Source: Planctomycetaceae bacterium
GTDB lineage: Bacteria > Planctomycetota > Planctomycetia > Pirellulales > Lacipirellulaceae
Direction of reading: 5' to 3'
Length of the DNA: 64,000 bases
NCBI GenBank assembly: GCA_002702655.1
Contig: PABB01000018.1
Coordinates: 1 to 64,000 of the forward strand
Positions 23,844 through 32,878 of this stretch are shown here, piece by piece. Position numbers and translations under genes: made by a program. The notes beneath the pieces were generated by a model that was not told the DNA's origin, did not search any database, and saw only the letters and a list, made by a program, of their open reading frames with translations. Position 1 is the first letter of the stretch. Each line of letters opens with the position of its first letter.

Positions 23844-23879
23844 AAAAAAGCTGCCGGCGACCATTTCGTCGCCGGCAGC
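23844..23879 (-). terminator. Rho-independent terminator of the DUF1080 gene
   Basis: On the minus strand, a 12-bp perfect stem (GCTGCCGGCGAC/GTCGCCGGCAGC) with a 6-nt loop is followed by TTTTTT. It begins 26 bp after the stop at 23906. Confidence 0.92.
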
Positions 23880-23905
23880 CGTTGGGTGCGAGTTGGCGCC
23901 TGTGG

Positions 23906-24568
23906 CTACGGGAGTTTCACGTCGATCTTCCGATAATGCACTTCGCTCCCCGGATCGTGGGCCTGGATCGCGAACGTGCCGTGCGACAGCCGGCGGTTCG
24001 AGTCGGCCTGGGCCTTCGGCAATTCGTCCGGCTCGGTGTAGTCGACGGTCGTCTTGCCGTTGACCTTGATGATGATTCGCTTGCCCTTGACGATCACATG
24101 CTGGGTGTACCACTCGTTGTCCTTCACGGGCGACTCGTCCATTACGTCGACGATGCCGTACAGGCCGCCAGTCTTCCGCGGGTCGGGATGCGTTTGATTC
24201 ACTTGCACTTCGTAGCCTGTCCCCGGCCAGCCGCGGCGCTGCACCTTGGTGTGAAAGTACATGCCCGAGTTGGCATTGGGCTTGGTCATGATTTCGCACT
24301 TCCACTCGAAATCCTTGAAGTCGCCCTTGTTCACGTCGCCCGTGTAGAACAGGTGGCCGCGCTCGCCTTTGACGACCAGCTCGCCGTCAACCACCTTGAA
24401 CGAGTCAGGATTCTCGCAGGGCGTCCACCCGTCCAGGTTCTTGCCGTTGAACAGCGGAATCCACTTGCCGTCCTGCTCGTCGTCAGCGGCAACCGCGGGG
24501 GCTGCTGTGGCGAACGCCATCAAGCAGGCCAGCGCAGCGAGGTGGAGAGAAACAAGGCGACTAATCAT
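23906..24568 (-). CDS. 3-keto-disaccharide hydrolase / DUF1080 protein, secreted (220 aa)
   Basis: A signal peptide (about 1-27, ending AVAADD) precedes one concanavalin-like beta-sandwich domain of the DUF1080 (3-keto-disaccharide hydrolase) family. The usual opening WIPLFNGKNLDGW, the segment ANSGMYFHTKVQ, GTGYEVQVNQ and the C-terminal HGTFAIQAHDPGSEVHYRKIDVK are all present. Family members bind or hydrolyse 3-keto-sugars made by secreted dehydrogenases and are greatly expanded in Planctomycetota. ATG 24568 places the signal peptide at the start. A strong terminator follows, so it appears monocistronic. Confidence 0.9.
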   Translation of the reverse strand: MISRLVSLHLAALACLMAFATAAPAVAADDEQDGKWIPLFNGKNLDGWTPCENPDSFKVVDGELVVKGERGHLFYTGDVNKGDFKDFEWKCEIMTKPNANSGMYFHTKVQRRGWPGTGYEVQVNQTHPDPRKTGGLYGIVDVMDESPVKDNEWYTQHVIVKGKRIIIKVNGKTTVDYTEPDELPKAQADSNRRLSHGTFAIQAHDPGSEVHYRKIDVKLP

Positions 24569-24682
24569 CAGGAGATTCCTCAGAGAACAGTGCGAGAAAG
24601 ACGCGCACGACAGACGCACGTCAGCCATGCGGAGGCGATGTCCCCCGCTGCCCAAATGATAAACGCCTGCGGCCCGCCGCCG

Positions 24683-25130
24683 CTACCCGCCCGCGGAGTC
24701 GCCGCGTCCGGTCGGCCGCGCATGCGTGAGGCCGCTCACAGCAAACACCAGGCCAACCACAGTCAACGCGGCCGTCCCCGGCTCCGGCGTCACGGTTGCC
24801 AATGTCCCGTGCGAGGCGCCGTTGCCATATTGAGTTTGCCAATCGGCCAGGCTTCCGACGCTGGGGTTACGCTGCCAGGCCAAAAGGTCGTTGCCGTCGA
24901 TGTCCAAATCGCCGTCGAAATCGCCCGCCGGGCCGACTGTGAGCACGGTCAGCAGCGTCCTGTGGGTGAGCGGTCCGAAGGACATATACTCCAGCGAGAA
25001 GTCGATCCCGGCGGAAGAACCGCTGACAGAACCGCCTCGAGTGATCGAGAGCGTCCCGCTACCTCCCCACCCGACGTCGATGGAGGAGCCCGCGGTCCAT
25101 GTTGATCCGCTGCCTGCGACCTGGACCGCT
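24683..25130 (-). pseudogene. 3' fragment of a PEP-CTERM/dockerin surface protein gene
   Basis: The visible part starts abruptly with VAGSGSTWTAGSSIDVGWGG, a repeat unit of autotransporter-like planctomycete proteins. A dockerin-type calcium loop (DFDGDLDIDGNDLLAWQ) follows, then a PEP-CTERM-like end (PEPGTAALTVVGLVFAV, then basic residues). There is no start codon, ribosome-binding site or signal peptide. Upstream, in the same direction, lies the 3' end of the cytochrome c peroxidase gene, and the open frame runs a few codons into it. This looks like the remnant of a larger gene lost when the two loci were joined. Confidence 0.6.
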
Positions 25131-25172
25131 TTGCCAAGGAGCAGGCGCTCGCCCCTGTGGCGGCGCGATTCC

Positions 25173-26708
25173 CTACGAAGCGAGTTCCGGAACGGGACGC
25201 CGCGCGCTCCTCCCGCGGCGCGAACGCCAGGCAACCAGCGCCAATGTCACCGCCGCGCCCAAGCCAAACGAGGCGGGCTCGCTCACGTTGGCGGCCGAAG
25301 CAGCCGTCGCTTGCTGCTGCCAAAGCAGAAAGTCGCTGCCCGCGAGATCCAGCCCCAGCCGAGCGTTCCACCCCAACAGCGGGTCGTCCAGATCGTAACT
25401 GTCGACAACGCCGTCGTTGCTGAAGTCGCCCGGCAGGTTGAACAGATCGTAGCCGTCGGTCAGCGTTTTCATGAACGCGACGATGGCCTCTTCCTGGTAC
25501 GCGTTGAGGCCCAGGTTGCCGACGGTCGCCGTTTCCAGGTTGTCCGCCACCTCGGGAGCCGGCCAGGTGGCCGTGTCGCGGGTGTTGTAGAACGACACGA
25601 CTTCCTCGAGCGTCTTGAACACGCCATTGTGCATGTACGCGCGCGTGAAGCCGTCTTCAAATGACAGGGCGACGTTCCGCAATGTGGGCGTCTTGTGTTT
25701 GCCCATGTTGTCGTCCGCCATGGCCGTCCAGGTTGGCTCGTCGGTTTGAGACGCGAGAAACCCGCCCAGCCCCGGATCGACCCATGCGTCGCCGGCGGGA
25801 TTGACCGGCTGGCCGTCGACAAGCACCTCGTCCATGTCGTAGAACGGATTCTCTTCGTTTTTCGGCACGCCCAGATTGGCGTAGGAAAAGTCAGTGAACA
25901 GCGGCGGCTCGTCGTTGGGCCCCGGCTGGCTGGTGTGGCAGTCGGCGCACTTGCCTTTGCCCTCAAACGTGCGCAGCCCGTCGGCCTCCAGCGCCGTGAG
26001 ATTGACCTGCCCCTGCAGGTAGTAGTCGTACTTCGAGGTGAACCGGTTCACCTCGCTGGAGCCTTCGTATGCGGCGATGGATAGACCGATGCGATCGTAG
26101 TTCTGCTCAATCTTCGCCGGCGTGTCGTATTCGAGCGGTTCGCCCCACGCGGCGGCCCAGGCGGCGGCGTACGGCGAGGCGGCAATCTGCGCGAGCACGT
26201 TCGCCTTGTCCGGGTTGTTCATCTCGACCGGGTTGAGAAACGGCCCTAACGCCTGGTCGGCCGCCGGGTTGCCCAATTTCGCGCCGGTTGCGCGACCGTC
26301 AAAGAAGTTGCCGCCCACGAACGACCCGCGGGCCGCGTCGTAGTGCAACTGCGGAGCGAAGGTCGCGTAGGCGGCGCTGGGCGGCTTGCGATTGCCGAAC
26401 CGCGCCGGCGTGGTCCCGGCGGGAATGACACTGCCGTGCGCGTTGACTTCATCGTCCGGGCTGGCCCAGCCGGCAGTCGGCGTGTGGCATGACGCGCACG
26501 ACATGCCGCCAGGGTGCGAGATGTCGTCGAAGTAAATCTCCTTGCCGAGTTGCTCGACGGCGGTCAGAGACGGTGCTTGCGCGTTCGCCGCGGCCGTCGG
26601 CATGACCAGCGTAAGTGCGAGACACGCGGTGAATCGGACCGCGGAGCAATTAGCGCGAAGCAGGCTCATACTTTTCAAGGGCCGAAGGACAGAGGAGTTG
26701 TTTGACAT
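25173..26708 (-). CDS. Di-haem cytochrome c peroxidase with dockerin and PEP-CTERM end (511 aa)
   Basis: Members of this family reduce hydrogen peroxide, or oxidise other substrates (MauG-like), in the periplasm. A signal sequence (about 1-44) is followed by two c-haem sites, CASCH (71-75) and CADCH (254-258). The segments FFDGRATG, NPVEMNNP and MGKHKTPTLRNVALSFEDGFTRAYMHNGVFKTLEEVVSFYN are characteristic. After about residue 410 a dockerin-like stretch (GDFSNDGVVDSYDLDD) and a C-terminal hydrophobic helix with an Arg cluster form a PEP-CTERM-type sorting end (SEPASFG). ATG 26708 is selected because it is followed directly by the signal peptide. It is encoded alone, with the pseudogene fragment behind it. 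Confidence 0.9.
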   Translation of the reverse strand: MSNNSSVLRPLKSMSLLRANCSAVRFTACLALTLVMPTAAANAQAPSLTAVEQLGKEIYFDDISHPGGMSCASCHTPTAGWASPDDEVNAHGSVIPAGTTPARFGNRKPPSAAYATFAPQLHYDAARGSFVGGNFFDGRATGAKLGNPAADQALGPFLNPVEMNNPDKANVLAQIAASPYAAAWAAAWGEPLEYDTPAKIEQNYDRIGLSIAAYEGSSEVNRFTSKYDYYLQGQVNLTALEADGLRTFEGKGKCADCHTSQPGPNDEPPLFTDFSYANLGVPKNEENPFYDMDEVLVDGQPVNPAGDAWVDPGLGGFLASQTDEPTWTAMADDNMGKHKTPTLRNVALSFEDGFTRAYMHNGVFKTLEEVVSFYNTRDTATWPAPEVADNLETATVGNLGLNAYQEEAIVAFMKTLTDGYDLFNLPGDFSNDGVVDSYDLDDPLLGWNARLGLDLAGSDFLLWQQQATAASAANVSEPASFGLGAAVTLALVAWRSRRGRSARRPVPELAS

Positions 26709-27272
26709 CCCGACGCCCGTCAATCTGTGGCGGTGACGCGGGAATCGTGTCGGTACGTTCCCACGCGAGCCCGTTGACGAAAGCCGCATTATGGCTGGTT
26801 TCCGCACATCACACAAACGCTCGCACGCGAGGCGGCAGGGCGCGGATGTGCGCTGGAACACTCCAGATTCAATGCCGATCACGGAGCGCGCCGCAAGAGC
26901 GGTTGCGGGAACAGCAATGACGTCAGCGGCTTCACGATTTCTTCATCTTCGGCGCGTTTGTTTCGGCCCCAATCGAGCGTGCGAGCGAGCTTTGCGGCAG
27001 TGCGGCTATTCGCTGCGGAAATCGCGCGTCACTGGTCCGATCCGCCCAGGCGCCCTGCAGCAAGCGCCACGCGAGTGAAAAACGAGTACTGCCGCTACGA
27101 TCCGCGCGGCCGACGCCGCATTGGCGAGTTGTGAGCTAGAGTTTCCGGACCGCGCCGTGTCGCCGGTCGCCCTTTTTCGCCCACTTGGCAGTCTCGATGG
27201 ATCCCGTGCGTTTGAGTCGGGCTCGTCGAGCAACTCGTCCTGCTGCCATGCTTCCGCTGAGGAGTCACTCTT
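26709..27272. other. Intergenic region between divergent genes
   Basis: 564 bp between the cytochrome c peroxidase (minus) and a secreted protein (plus). No coding frame has a recognisable signature. It must hold both promoters, but I cannot place them. Confidence 0.45.
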
Positions 27273-28244
27273 ATGCTTCGCAATACCTTCCACGTTTCCT
27301 TTCTCTTTGCGGTCGCGTTGGCGGCCGTGATTCTGCTGCCAACTGACGCGCAAGCACGCCCCGGCGGCGGCCGCAGCGGACGGGCAGGGGGAGTTGGCTC
27401 GCGGAGCGGCGGCGGGCTACCCAGCCCGACGGGCGATTCCGGCACGACGCGGCCCGCCGGGTTCCGAGCACAGGGGCCGCGCCCCGCTGCCCTGGGTGAC
27501 GCGGGCGTGCGCCCCAGCGCCACTGCGACATCGGCGGGCACTCAACAGGTCCAGAGCTTTCTGAATCTGCCGCAGTCGGGGCAGAGCGTCCGCAACCAAA
27601 TCAGCACGCAGCAGTTCTCCGATCAGCCCGGGCAGCTTCGCTCGCAAACGCAGGAGTGGCTCGGCAACGCGACCAGCGGGCCGCAGCCGTTCTCGCCGGC
27701 GTGGTACGCGCAGCACCCCAACGCCTGGCAATACGCGCACCCGCATGCCGACGCCTGGGCGGCGGCGACCGTCGCGGCCACAGCGAACTGGTTGGGTTGG
27801 ACCACAATCGGCGGCTCGACATCCACGAGCGTCACGTATGTCGAAGCGGCGCCTGCCGAGCCCACGCCCGCTGAGCCCCTGGTCGACAGCGGTCTCGCGC
27901 CAACCAGCGCGGCGCCCGTGCCGGCGGGCGAGTGGCTCAGCTTGGGCGTCTTTGCACTCGACCGCCCGGGCGGCGGCGGCCGGCAGGTGGTGCAGTTGGC
28001 CGTCGCCCGGTCGGCCCGCGTGCAGGGCGTCTACTACGACGACCTGCTGGGGGTGACCGCCAATGTGAGCGGCACGGTCGATCGCGCTACGCAGCAGGTC
28101 ACCTGGTCGCCCGAGGGCAACCCGCGCACCGTGTTCGCTGCCGATTTGGCCGGGCTCGCCGCGGCGGAAACGCGCGTCAAGGTGACCACCGACGGCGGCG
28201 TGCAGCAATGGACGGCCGTACGATTGGAGTCGCCGCAGCCGTAG
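27273..28244 (+). CDS. Secreted hypothetical protein with Gly/Arg-rich start (323 aa)
   Basis: A signal peptide (about 1-28, cleaved near DAQARP) is followed by a Gly/Arg/Ser-rich region typical of planctomycete secreted proteins. A helical segment follows, with the aromatic motif PFSPAWYAQHPNAWQYAHPHADAW, then a short hydrophobic stretch (AATVAATANWLGW) and a Pro/Ala linker. The C-terminal domain of about 100 residues (SLGVFALDRPGGGGRQVVQLAV... to the end) is probably a small beta-barrel. The layout recalls planctomycete proteins of unknown function carrying 'W..hH' segments. An AGGAG lies before ATG 27273. It converges on the GH127 gene, with 30 bp between stops. Confidence 0.75.
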   Translation: MLRNTFHVSFLFAVALAAVILLPTDAQARPGGGRSGRAGGVGSRSGGGLPSPTGDSGTTRPAGFRAQGPRPAALGDAGVRPSATATSAGTQQVQSFLNLPQSGQSVRNQISTQQFSDQPGQLRSQTQEWLGNATSGPQPFSPAWYAQHPNAWQYAHPHADAWAAATVAATANWLGWTTIGGSTSTSVTYVEAAPAEPTPAEPLVDSGLAPTSAAPVPAGEWLSLGVFALDRPGGGGRQVVQLAVARSARVQGVYYDDLLGVTANVSGTVDRATQQVTWSPEGNPRTVFAADLAGLAAAETRVKVTTDGGVQQWTAVRLESPQP

Positions 28245-28274
28245 CAGGTGCGCAGCTCTCGCCGACAGCAGCCG

Positions 28275-30350
28275 CTAGTTATTCAGCGGCCCCCACGGGA
28301 ATTCCGTAATCCGCAGCGTCGTGGCGCCGTAGGGGATCAATTCGATCTCTTCGCGCGCCGCCTCCTTGGGGATTCCCAACGGGCTGAGCGGCGGCGGCGC
28401 GGCCGAACCGTTGCGCATCGTCCATGCGTCGAGTCGCACCGCGGCGCCGGACAGCACCACGGGCGCCGTCGCACGCGTCCACGGATTGTCTGCGATCTTG
28501 CCGGCAATCGTCACCTCGAAGTGCTGCTCGGGATTGCGGACGGCGGCCTCGGGCAAGGCATAGTTCCATGGCGAACCGGGACGGCACTCGCGCACGATAC
28601 GCGGCGGCGAATCGTCGGGGCGAGCGCCGGGCCAGGGCTGCTCGCTCCACTGTTCGGCGATGGACAGGGCGAACACCAGCGGGCCGCGCTCGATCGTCGC
28701 GCTCCGCTCGTACCAGTGCGAGGTCGTCAGTCGCATGGGCAATCGGAGCACGACGCGGTCGCCGTCGCTCCACGTGCGATGCAGCGCATGCATCGTGCCA
28801 GCGCTCGGCTGCTCGGGGGTCGGTTCGTCATTGACAACGATCTGAGCATTCTCGCACCACGCGGGGATGCGCAGGTGCAGCGGGAACTCGACAAAGCCGT
28901 CGGTTTCCACCACGAAGCGGATCTCTTCGTCAAACGGGTAGCTGGGTGTTTCGGTGATCGTCACGGAATGATCGCCCGCCACCTGCGCGGTCACCCGCGA
29001 CGGGGCGTACGCCGCGGCCGCCAGGCCGCCGTCGTGGCTGGCGAGCCACAGCCGCTGCGCGAATTTCGGCCAACCTTGATGCAGGTTGCAGGTGCAGCAC
29101 GGGTAGCCGCTGATGAGACCGTAGGCCAAGCGATCGCCGCCGTCGTTGACAAAATCGCGGCCGCCCAACGAGACGGTCACCTGGTTGGTCTGCTGAAAAT
29201 ACTGCCGCAAGTGGTGGTCGTCGGTGCATTGCGTCGGCAGGGCGTTGAAAGCGACGCGCTCCAGCAGGTCGGCGAACTCGACTTTGCCGGTGATTTCAAA
29301 CATCGTTTCCAGCGAGAACATCATCTCGACGGCCGAACACAACTCGCTGCCGCGGTCGGGGCCGTGGCCGTGCAGGATTTCGTCGCCGCCGAACAAACCG
29401 TGCGGCTGGCCGTGGAACGCGCGCATGTCGGATAGCCCGCGCTGCGTCGCGGCAAAGTGTTTCTGCAGTTGGTCCTGCTGGTAGCGCACCAGCGGCGTCT
29501 TCATCATCTGGGCCAGGTTGACGCAGTGCAGCGTTTCGCCCTGGTCGACGCGCCGGCTAACGCGCTCGCCGTCGAGGAACCAGTCGGTGACCGGCACAGT
29601 CTGCTCGTGCAAGATGTCGCCCAGTTCCAGCAGCCACTCTTCGCCGGTCACGTTGTACAGCCACAACACGACCATCAGGTTGTCGCCGCCGCGCTGGGCC
29701 GCCCACCAGGAACCGCCGGGACCGCCGCCAGTCGCCTGCAGCGGCGCGCCAGGCAGCGTCTGCAGTTGGTAGCGAAAGTACCGCCGCAAGCAGTCGATCA
29801 CGCGCTCGTCACCGGTGGCCATGTAGTGCTGCTGCAGAATCTTCAACATGACCATCCGCGGCCACCAATCGTCGGGGGCGTACACTTGCGCGCCGCGCGG
29901 CGGCGGTTGCGTCCGATCGGAGTCCTGCAGTTCCTGCGGACCGATGTAGCCGTCGGCCCGCTGATTGGCGAGCGTCCACTCGATCCACGGCAGCGTTTTC
30001 TCGACCAGCGTCTGATCGTCCAGCAATCTGGCCAGCGGATACAGGCCGTCGATCCAGTACGGCCCGCGCTCCCAGCAATCGCCGTCGCCGCCCAACCAGG
30101 CGTTGCGCGGCCCGCACACCTCGGGGTACCATTCGTCCAGGTGGCCGCTCATGCCGGCCGCCATCCGCTGCAATTCATCGCGCAACCAACCCTGCGGCTC
30201 GATCGCGCCCAGCGGCAGCTCGGTGAAGGGCTTCTCGGCCAGTGGCGCACGATTGAAGATGTAACGATCGACCGAGTCATCGGCAGCAGCGACAGCGGCA
30301 GCAACGCCGCCAGTAAGAAAAACAACGACTGCGAAAATGCGGTGCATCAC
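28275..30350 (-). CDS. Glycoside hydrolase family 127 beta-L-arabinofuranosidase (691 aa)
   Basis: GH127 (formerly DUF1680) enzymes release beta-L-arabinofuranose from plant glycans using a zinc-bound cysteine nucleophile. A signal peptide (about 1-23) precedes an (alpha/alpha)6 barrel. PFTELPLGAIEPQGWLRDELQRMAAGMSGHLDEW is the family's opening. The GYPCCTCN motif carries C418/C419, which match the adjacent cysteine pair of characterised GH127 enzymes (nucleophile plus zinc ligand). A C-terminal beta-sandwich region ends near 640. Signal peptide and family length agree with a periplasmic enzyme. The neighbouring GH2, DUF1080 and pectate lyase genes fit pectin or arabinan use. Confidence 0.92.
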   Translation of the reverse strand: MMHRIFAVVVFLTGGVAAAVAAADDSVDRYIFNRAPLAEKPFTELPLGAIEPQGWLRDELQRMAAGMSGHLDEWYPEVCGPRNAWLGGDGDCWERGPYWIDGLYPLARLLDDQTLVEKTLPWIEWTLANQRADGYIGPQELQDSDRTQPPPRGAQVYAPDDWWPRMVMLKILQQHYMATGDERVIDCLRRYFRYQLQTLPGAPLQATGGGPGGSWWAAQRGGDNLMVVLWLYNVTGEEWLLELGDILHEQTVPVTDWFLDGERVSRRVDQGETLHCVNLAQMMKTPLVRYQQDQLQKHFAATQRGLSDMRAFHGQPHGLFGGDEILHGHGPDRGSELCSAVEMMFSLETMFEITGKVEFADLLERVAFNALPTQCTDDHHLRQYFQQTNQVTVSLGGRDFVNDGGDRLAYGLISGYPCCTCNLHQGWPKFAQRLWLASHDGGLAAAAYAPSRVTAQVAGDHSVTITETPSYPFDEEIRFVVETDGFVEFPLHLRIPAWCENAQIVVNDEPTPEQPSAGTMHALHRTWSDGDRVVLRLPMRLTTSHWYERSATIERGPLVFALSIAEQWSEQPWPGARPDDSPPRIVRECRPGSPWNYALPEAAVRNPEQHFEVTIAGKIADNPWTRATAPVVLSGAAVRLDAWTMRNGSAAPPPLSPLGIPKEAAREEIELIPYGATTLRITEFPWGPLNN

Positions 30351-30762
30351 CTTGAACTGTTCCTGAGAAAGACATTGGGAGAAGATCTGCAGTGCGCCGG
30401 CGCTCTTGTTGACTAGCGGAGCGTTCTCCAGCAGGGCATTGACCCACTGGGAGGGCGAGGCTCCTGCCGAGCCGGCAGTGCGTGCCCGGCGCCAGCTCGG
30501 CAGGAGCCTCGCCCGCCCCGCGACCGCTGCCTAGCGCGCTCTTGGCATAAAGCCAAGTATGCCCCTGCGAATGAGGGCCGTCAAAAGCGTCGCAGTGCGT
30601 GAATCGCCGTTTTCAAGTCGCGGTTGAACAATCGAGGTCGTGCGCGACAATTGGACTCATCGCGCGATGAAAGATATGTCTCAGCGGCGCCCTGCGCCGT
30701 TCTCCAGCTAATCCGGTCGTTGCTGCGACGACAACTTTCCCGATACGACTGCCAAGGCTTCC
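30351..30762. other. Intergenic region with a long palindrome
   Basis: 412 bp between divergent genes. Apart from the 20-bp-armed inverted repeat at 30453-30514, I see no gene or clear promoter. Confidence 0.45.
30453..30514. repeat. Long inverted repeat, REP-like
   Basis: Perfect 20-bp arms GGGCGAGGCTCCTGCCGAGC (30453-30472) and the reverse complement (30495-30514) enclose 22 bp. There is no T run, so it is unlikely to be a simple terminator. Confidence 0.8.
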
Positions 30763-31161
30763 ATGCGCACGTTTGCTCTGTACCTGCTGGCCGCGTTTTT
30801 TATCGGCGCGGGAGCCATGCATTTCGTCTCGCCGGAGATCTACGTGCCGATGATCCCGCCGTACTTGCCGTGGCCGCTGACGCTGGTCTACCTGAGCGGC
30901 GTCGCGGAGATCGCGGGCGGCGCGGGCGTGCTGATTCCCCGCTTGAGAAGAGCCGCTGGTTGGGGGCTTGTGGCGCTGTTGATCGCCATCTTTCCTGCCA
31001 ACATTCACATCGCCATGAACGACATTCCTGTCGCGGGCCACGACGTGCCGTGGTGGGGGCACGCCGTTCGGCTGCCGTTTCAGTTGGTGTTCATCGCGTG
31101 GGTCGTGTGGGCGACGGAGCTGCGCACCAGTCGCGACAAGCAAGAACAGGTCGCAGAATAA
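30763..31161 (+). CDS. DoxX-like small membrane protein (132 aa)
   Basis: Four transmembrane helices are predicted: about 4-20, 40-62, 66-86 and 100-120. The start LAAFFIGAGAMHFVSPEIYVPMIPPYLPWP and the loop SGVAEIAGGAGVLIPR are characteristic of the DoxX/DoxX-like superfamily of inner-membrane proteins with a possible role in redox or quinone-linked processes. The exact activity is unknown. The tail after residue 120 is charged (RTSRDKQEQVAE). It converges on the PQQ-repeat protein gene, with 9 bp between stops. Confidence 0.85.
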   Translation: MRTFALYLLAAFFIGAGAMHFVSPEIYVPMIPPYLPWPLTLVYLSGVAEIAGGAGVLIPRLRRAAGWGLVALLIAIFPANIHIAMNDIPVAGHDVPWWGHAVRLPFQLVFIAWVVWATELRTSRDKQEQVAE

Positions 31162-31170
31162 CGGCGTCGC

Positions 31171-32526
31171 TCACTTCATGCCCAATCGCGCGGCCGGCGG
31201 GACGCCGATGATTCGGTACAGATGCGTGTCGGTCCGCAGCACCAAGTCGCCGCCGACCGCCGCTGGCGTGGCCATGATCGACCCGTCGAGCGTGTTCTTC
31301 GTGATTTCGTCGAACTCGTCGCCCGCGGCAATGACGGTCGTCACGCCTTCGCGGTTGAAAAAGTACACGCGCTGGTCGACCGCCAGCAGCGACGCCGAGT
31401 AGTTACCGGCGATCCGCTTGCGCCACTTTTCCGCGCCCGTGCTGGCGTCGTAGCACGAGGCGACGCCAGTGTCGTTGATCATGTAAATCCGGTCGCCCAC
31501 CAGCACGGGCGACGGCTGGGTGGAGATGCGCTTGCCATCCTCGCGCCAAGTCACGTGCGTCTCGGTCACGTCGCCCGAGCCGCGGGGGTCGATGGCCAGC
31601 AGGCCGGCCTGGCGGCCGAAGCCCGTGCATAGAAATACGTTGCGGCCGTCGTACAGCGGGCGCGGCACGTTGGAGAAGCCGTCGCCGTGGTCGACGCGCC
31701 ACAACTCGCGCCCGGTGCGCGGATCGTACGCGATGAACCACTGCGCGCCGGGAATCACCGCTTGGGCGGCGCCGTCCACGTTGATGACCAGCGGCGTGCA
31801 GAACGCCTTACGCAGATCGCCGTCTGTGGCGCGAATGGGCGGCCTGGGGGTGTGCCATGCGATCTTCCCGTTGGACGTTTCCAAAGCGGCGACGTACTGC
31901 TCATCGGCGCCGTCGCAGGGAATAATCAGCAAGTCCTCGAACACCGCAGGCGAGCTGCCCGGACCGACAATGTGGTCCAGTGACAACGTTTGGCGCCAGT
32001 CGACTTCGCCCGATGCGCAATCAACCCGTGCCGTGCCGAACGCACCGAAGTGGCAGTAGCATTTCCCGTCGGCCAGCACGGGAGTGGGGGACGCGTAGCT
32101 GTTGAGTCCGTGAATCGCCTGCGGGCTCTCCACGTGGAACAGCGGGACGGTGCGCACAATCTCGCCGGTCTCAAAATCGATTTGGATCGCCGACAGGTCG
32201 ATTGCCCCCGCGCTTCCCATCTCGCCGCCAACGGGGTGGTCAGCAAACTTGGCCTTCGTTTCTTCTTGCTGCTGGGCGTTGGGAGGAGTCTCAACGGCGG
32301 TGGTCAGCCAGATCTGCCCATCGGCCACGACGGGCGACGACCATCCCCGGCCCGGCAGCGGCGTCTTCCAAGTCACGCCGGAATCCTCGGACCAGGTGAG
32401 CGGCGCCGCCTCGGCGATTCCCTGTCCGGTGGGGCCGCGAAACTGCGGCCAGTCGGCCCGCGCCGGTGCGGCTGCGAGTGCGAGGATCGCGAGAGAGAGC
32501 CCAACACGGTGCATGGCAATCACCAT
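31171..32526 (-). CDS. Secreted PQQ-like beta-propeller protein, BamB-like (451 aa)
   Basis: A signal peptide (ending APARA, about 1-23) precedes WPQFRGPTGQG, the standard opening of planctomycete beta-propeller proteins with PQQ-enzyme repeats. Repeats with the 'A.d..tG...W' pattern recur: FETGEIVRTVPL, DCASGEVDWRQ, ETSNGKIAWHTP, DPRTGRELWRVDHG and DASTGAEKWRK. These correspond to the blades of an eight-bladed propeller. No quinone-coordinating residues can be assigned, so a binding or scaffold role is as likely as dehydrogenase activity. ATG 32526 or 32514 is the start. The open frame continues to 33039 only as Arg/Pro-rich, non-coding-looking sequence. Confidence 0.88.
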   Translation of the reverse strand: MVIAMHRVGLSLAILALAAAPARADWPQFRGPTGQGIAEAAPLTWSEDSGVTWKTPLPGRGWSSPVVADGQIWLTTAVETPPNAQQQEETKAKFADHPVGGEMGSAGAIDLSAIQIDFETGEIVRTVPLFHVESPQAIHGLNSYASPTPVLADGKCYCHFGAFGTARVDCASGEVDWRQTLSLDHIVGPGSSPAVFEDLLIIPCDGADEQYVAALETSNGKIAWHTPRPPIRATDGDLRKAFCTPLVINVDGAAQAVIPGAQWFIAYDPRTGRELWRVDHGDGFSNVPRPLYDGRNVFLCTGFGRQAGLLAIDPRGSGDVTETHVTWREDGKRISTQPSPVLVGDRIYMINDTGVASCYDASTGAEKWRKRIAGNYSASLLAVDQRVYFFNREGVTTVIAAGDEFDEITKNTLDGSIMATPAAVGGDLVLRTDTHLYRIIGVPPAARLGMK

Positions 32527-32878
32527 CGGTTGCGGGAGCAGCAAGGGGGGAGAGCAGGACGCGCACGACTGCGCGGGCAACGCGTTCCAGTCGTCGCGGC
32601 GAATGAAATTGGACCGCCGCCCAACGCCACGATAATAGCAGACCACGACACGCGATGCCCGGTTTGCACTCCCTCGACGTGAGACCGTCCACAGACGAGC
32701 GTCGGGTCGCTGGGACGCAGCGCCGCGAAGCCCTCCGAAAGCGCGGGCGCAGCAGACAGCCGCCCCCGGCGCGAACCGGGGGCGGCTGTGGCTCGGAAGC
32801 ATGAGTCGCACTTTGGCAGCCGTGCTCAGGCTGATCCAACGGCTCGAGGGCGTGGCGGGCGCGCTGGCCCGCGGCGTC
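32527..32878. other. Intergenic region with a GC-rich hairpin
   Basis: 352 bp between two minus-strand genes. It contains the hairpin at 32757-32788 and otherwise nothing I can name. The promoter of the PQQ-like gene should be here. Confidence 0.4.
32757..32788. terminator. Hairpin downstream of the RHH protein gene
   Basis: A 13-bp perfect stem (CAGCCGCCCCCGG/CCGGGGGCGGCTG) with a 6-nt loop lies 90 bp after the stop at 32879. No T run follows on either strand, so it may terminate by a non-canonical route or stabilise the mRNA end. Confidence 0.5.
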
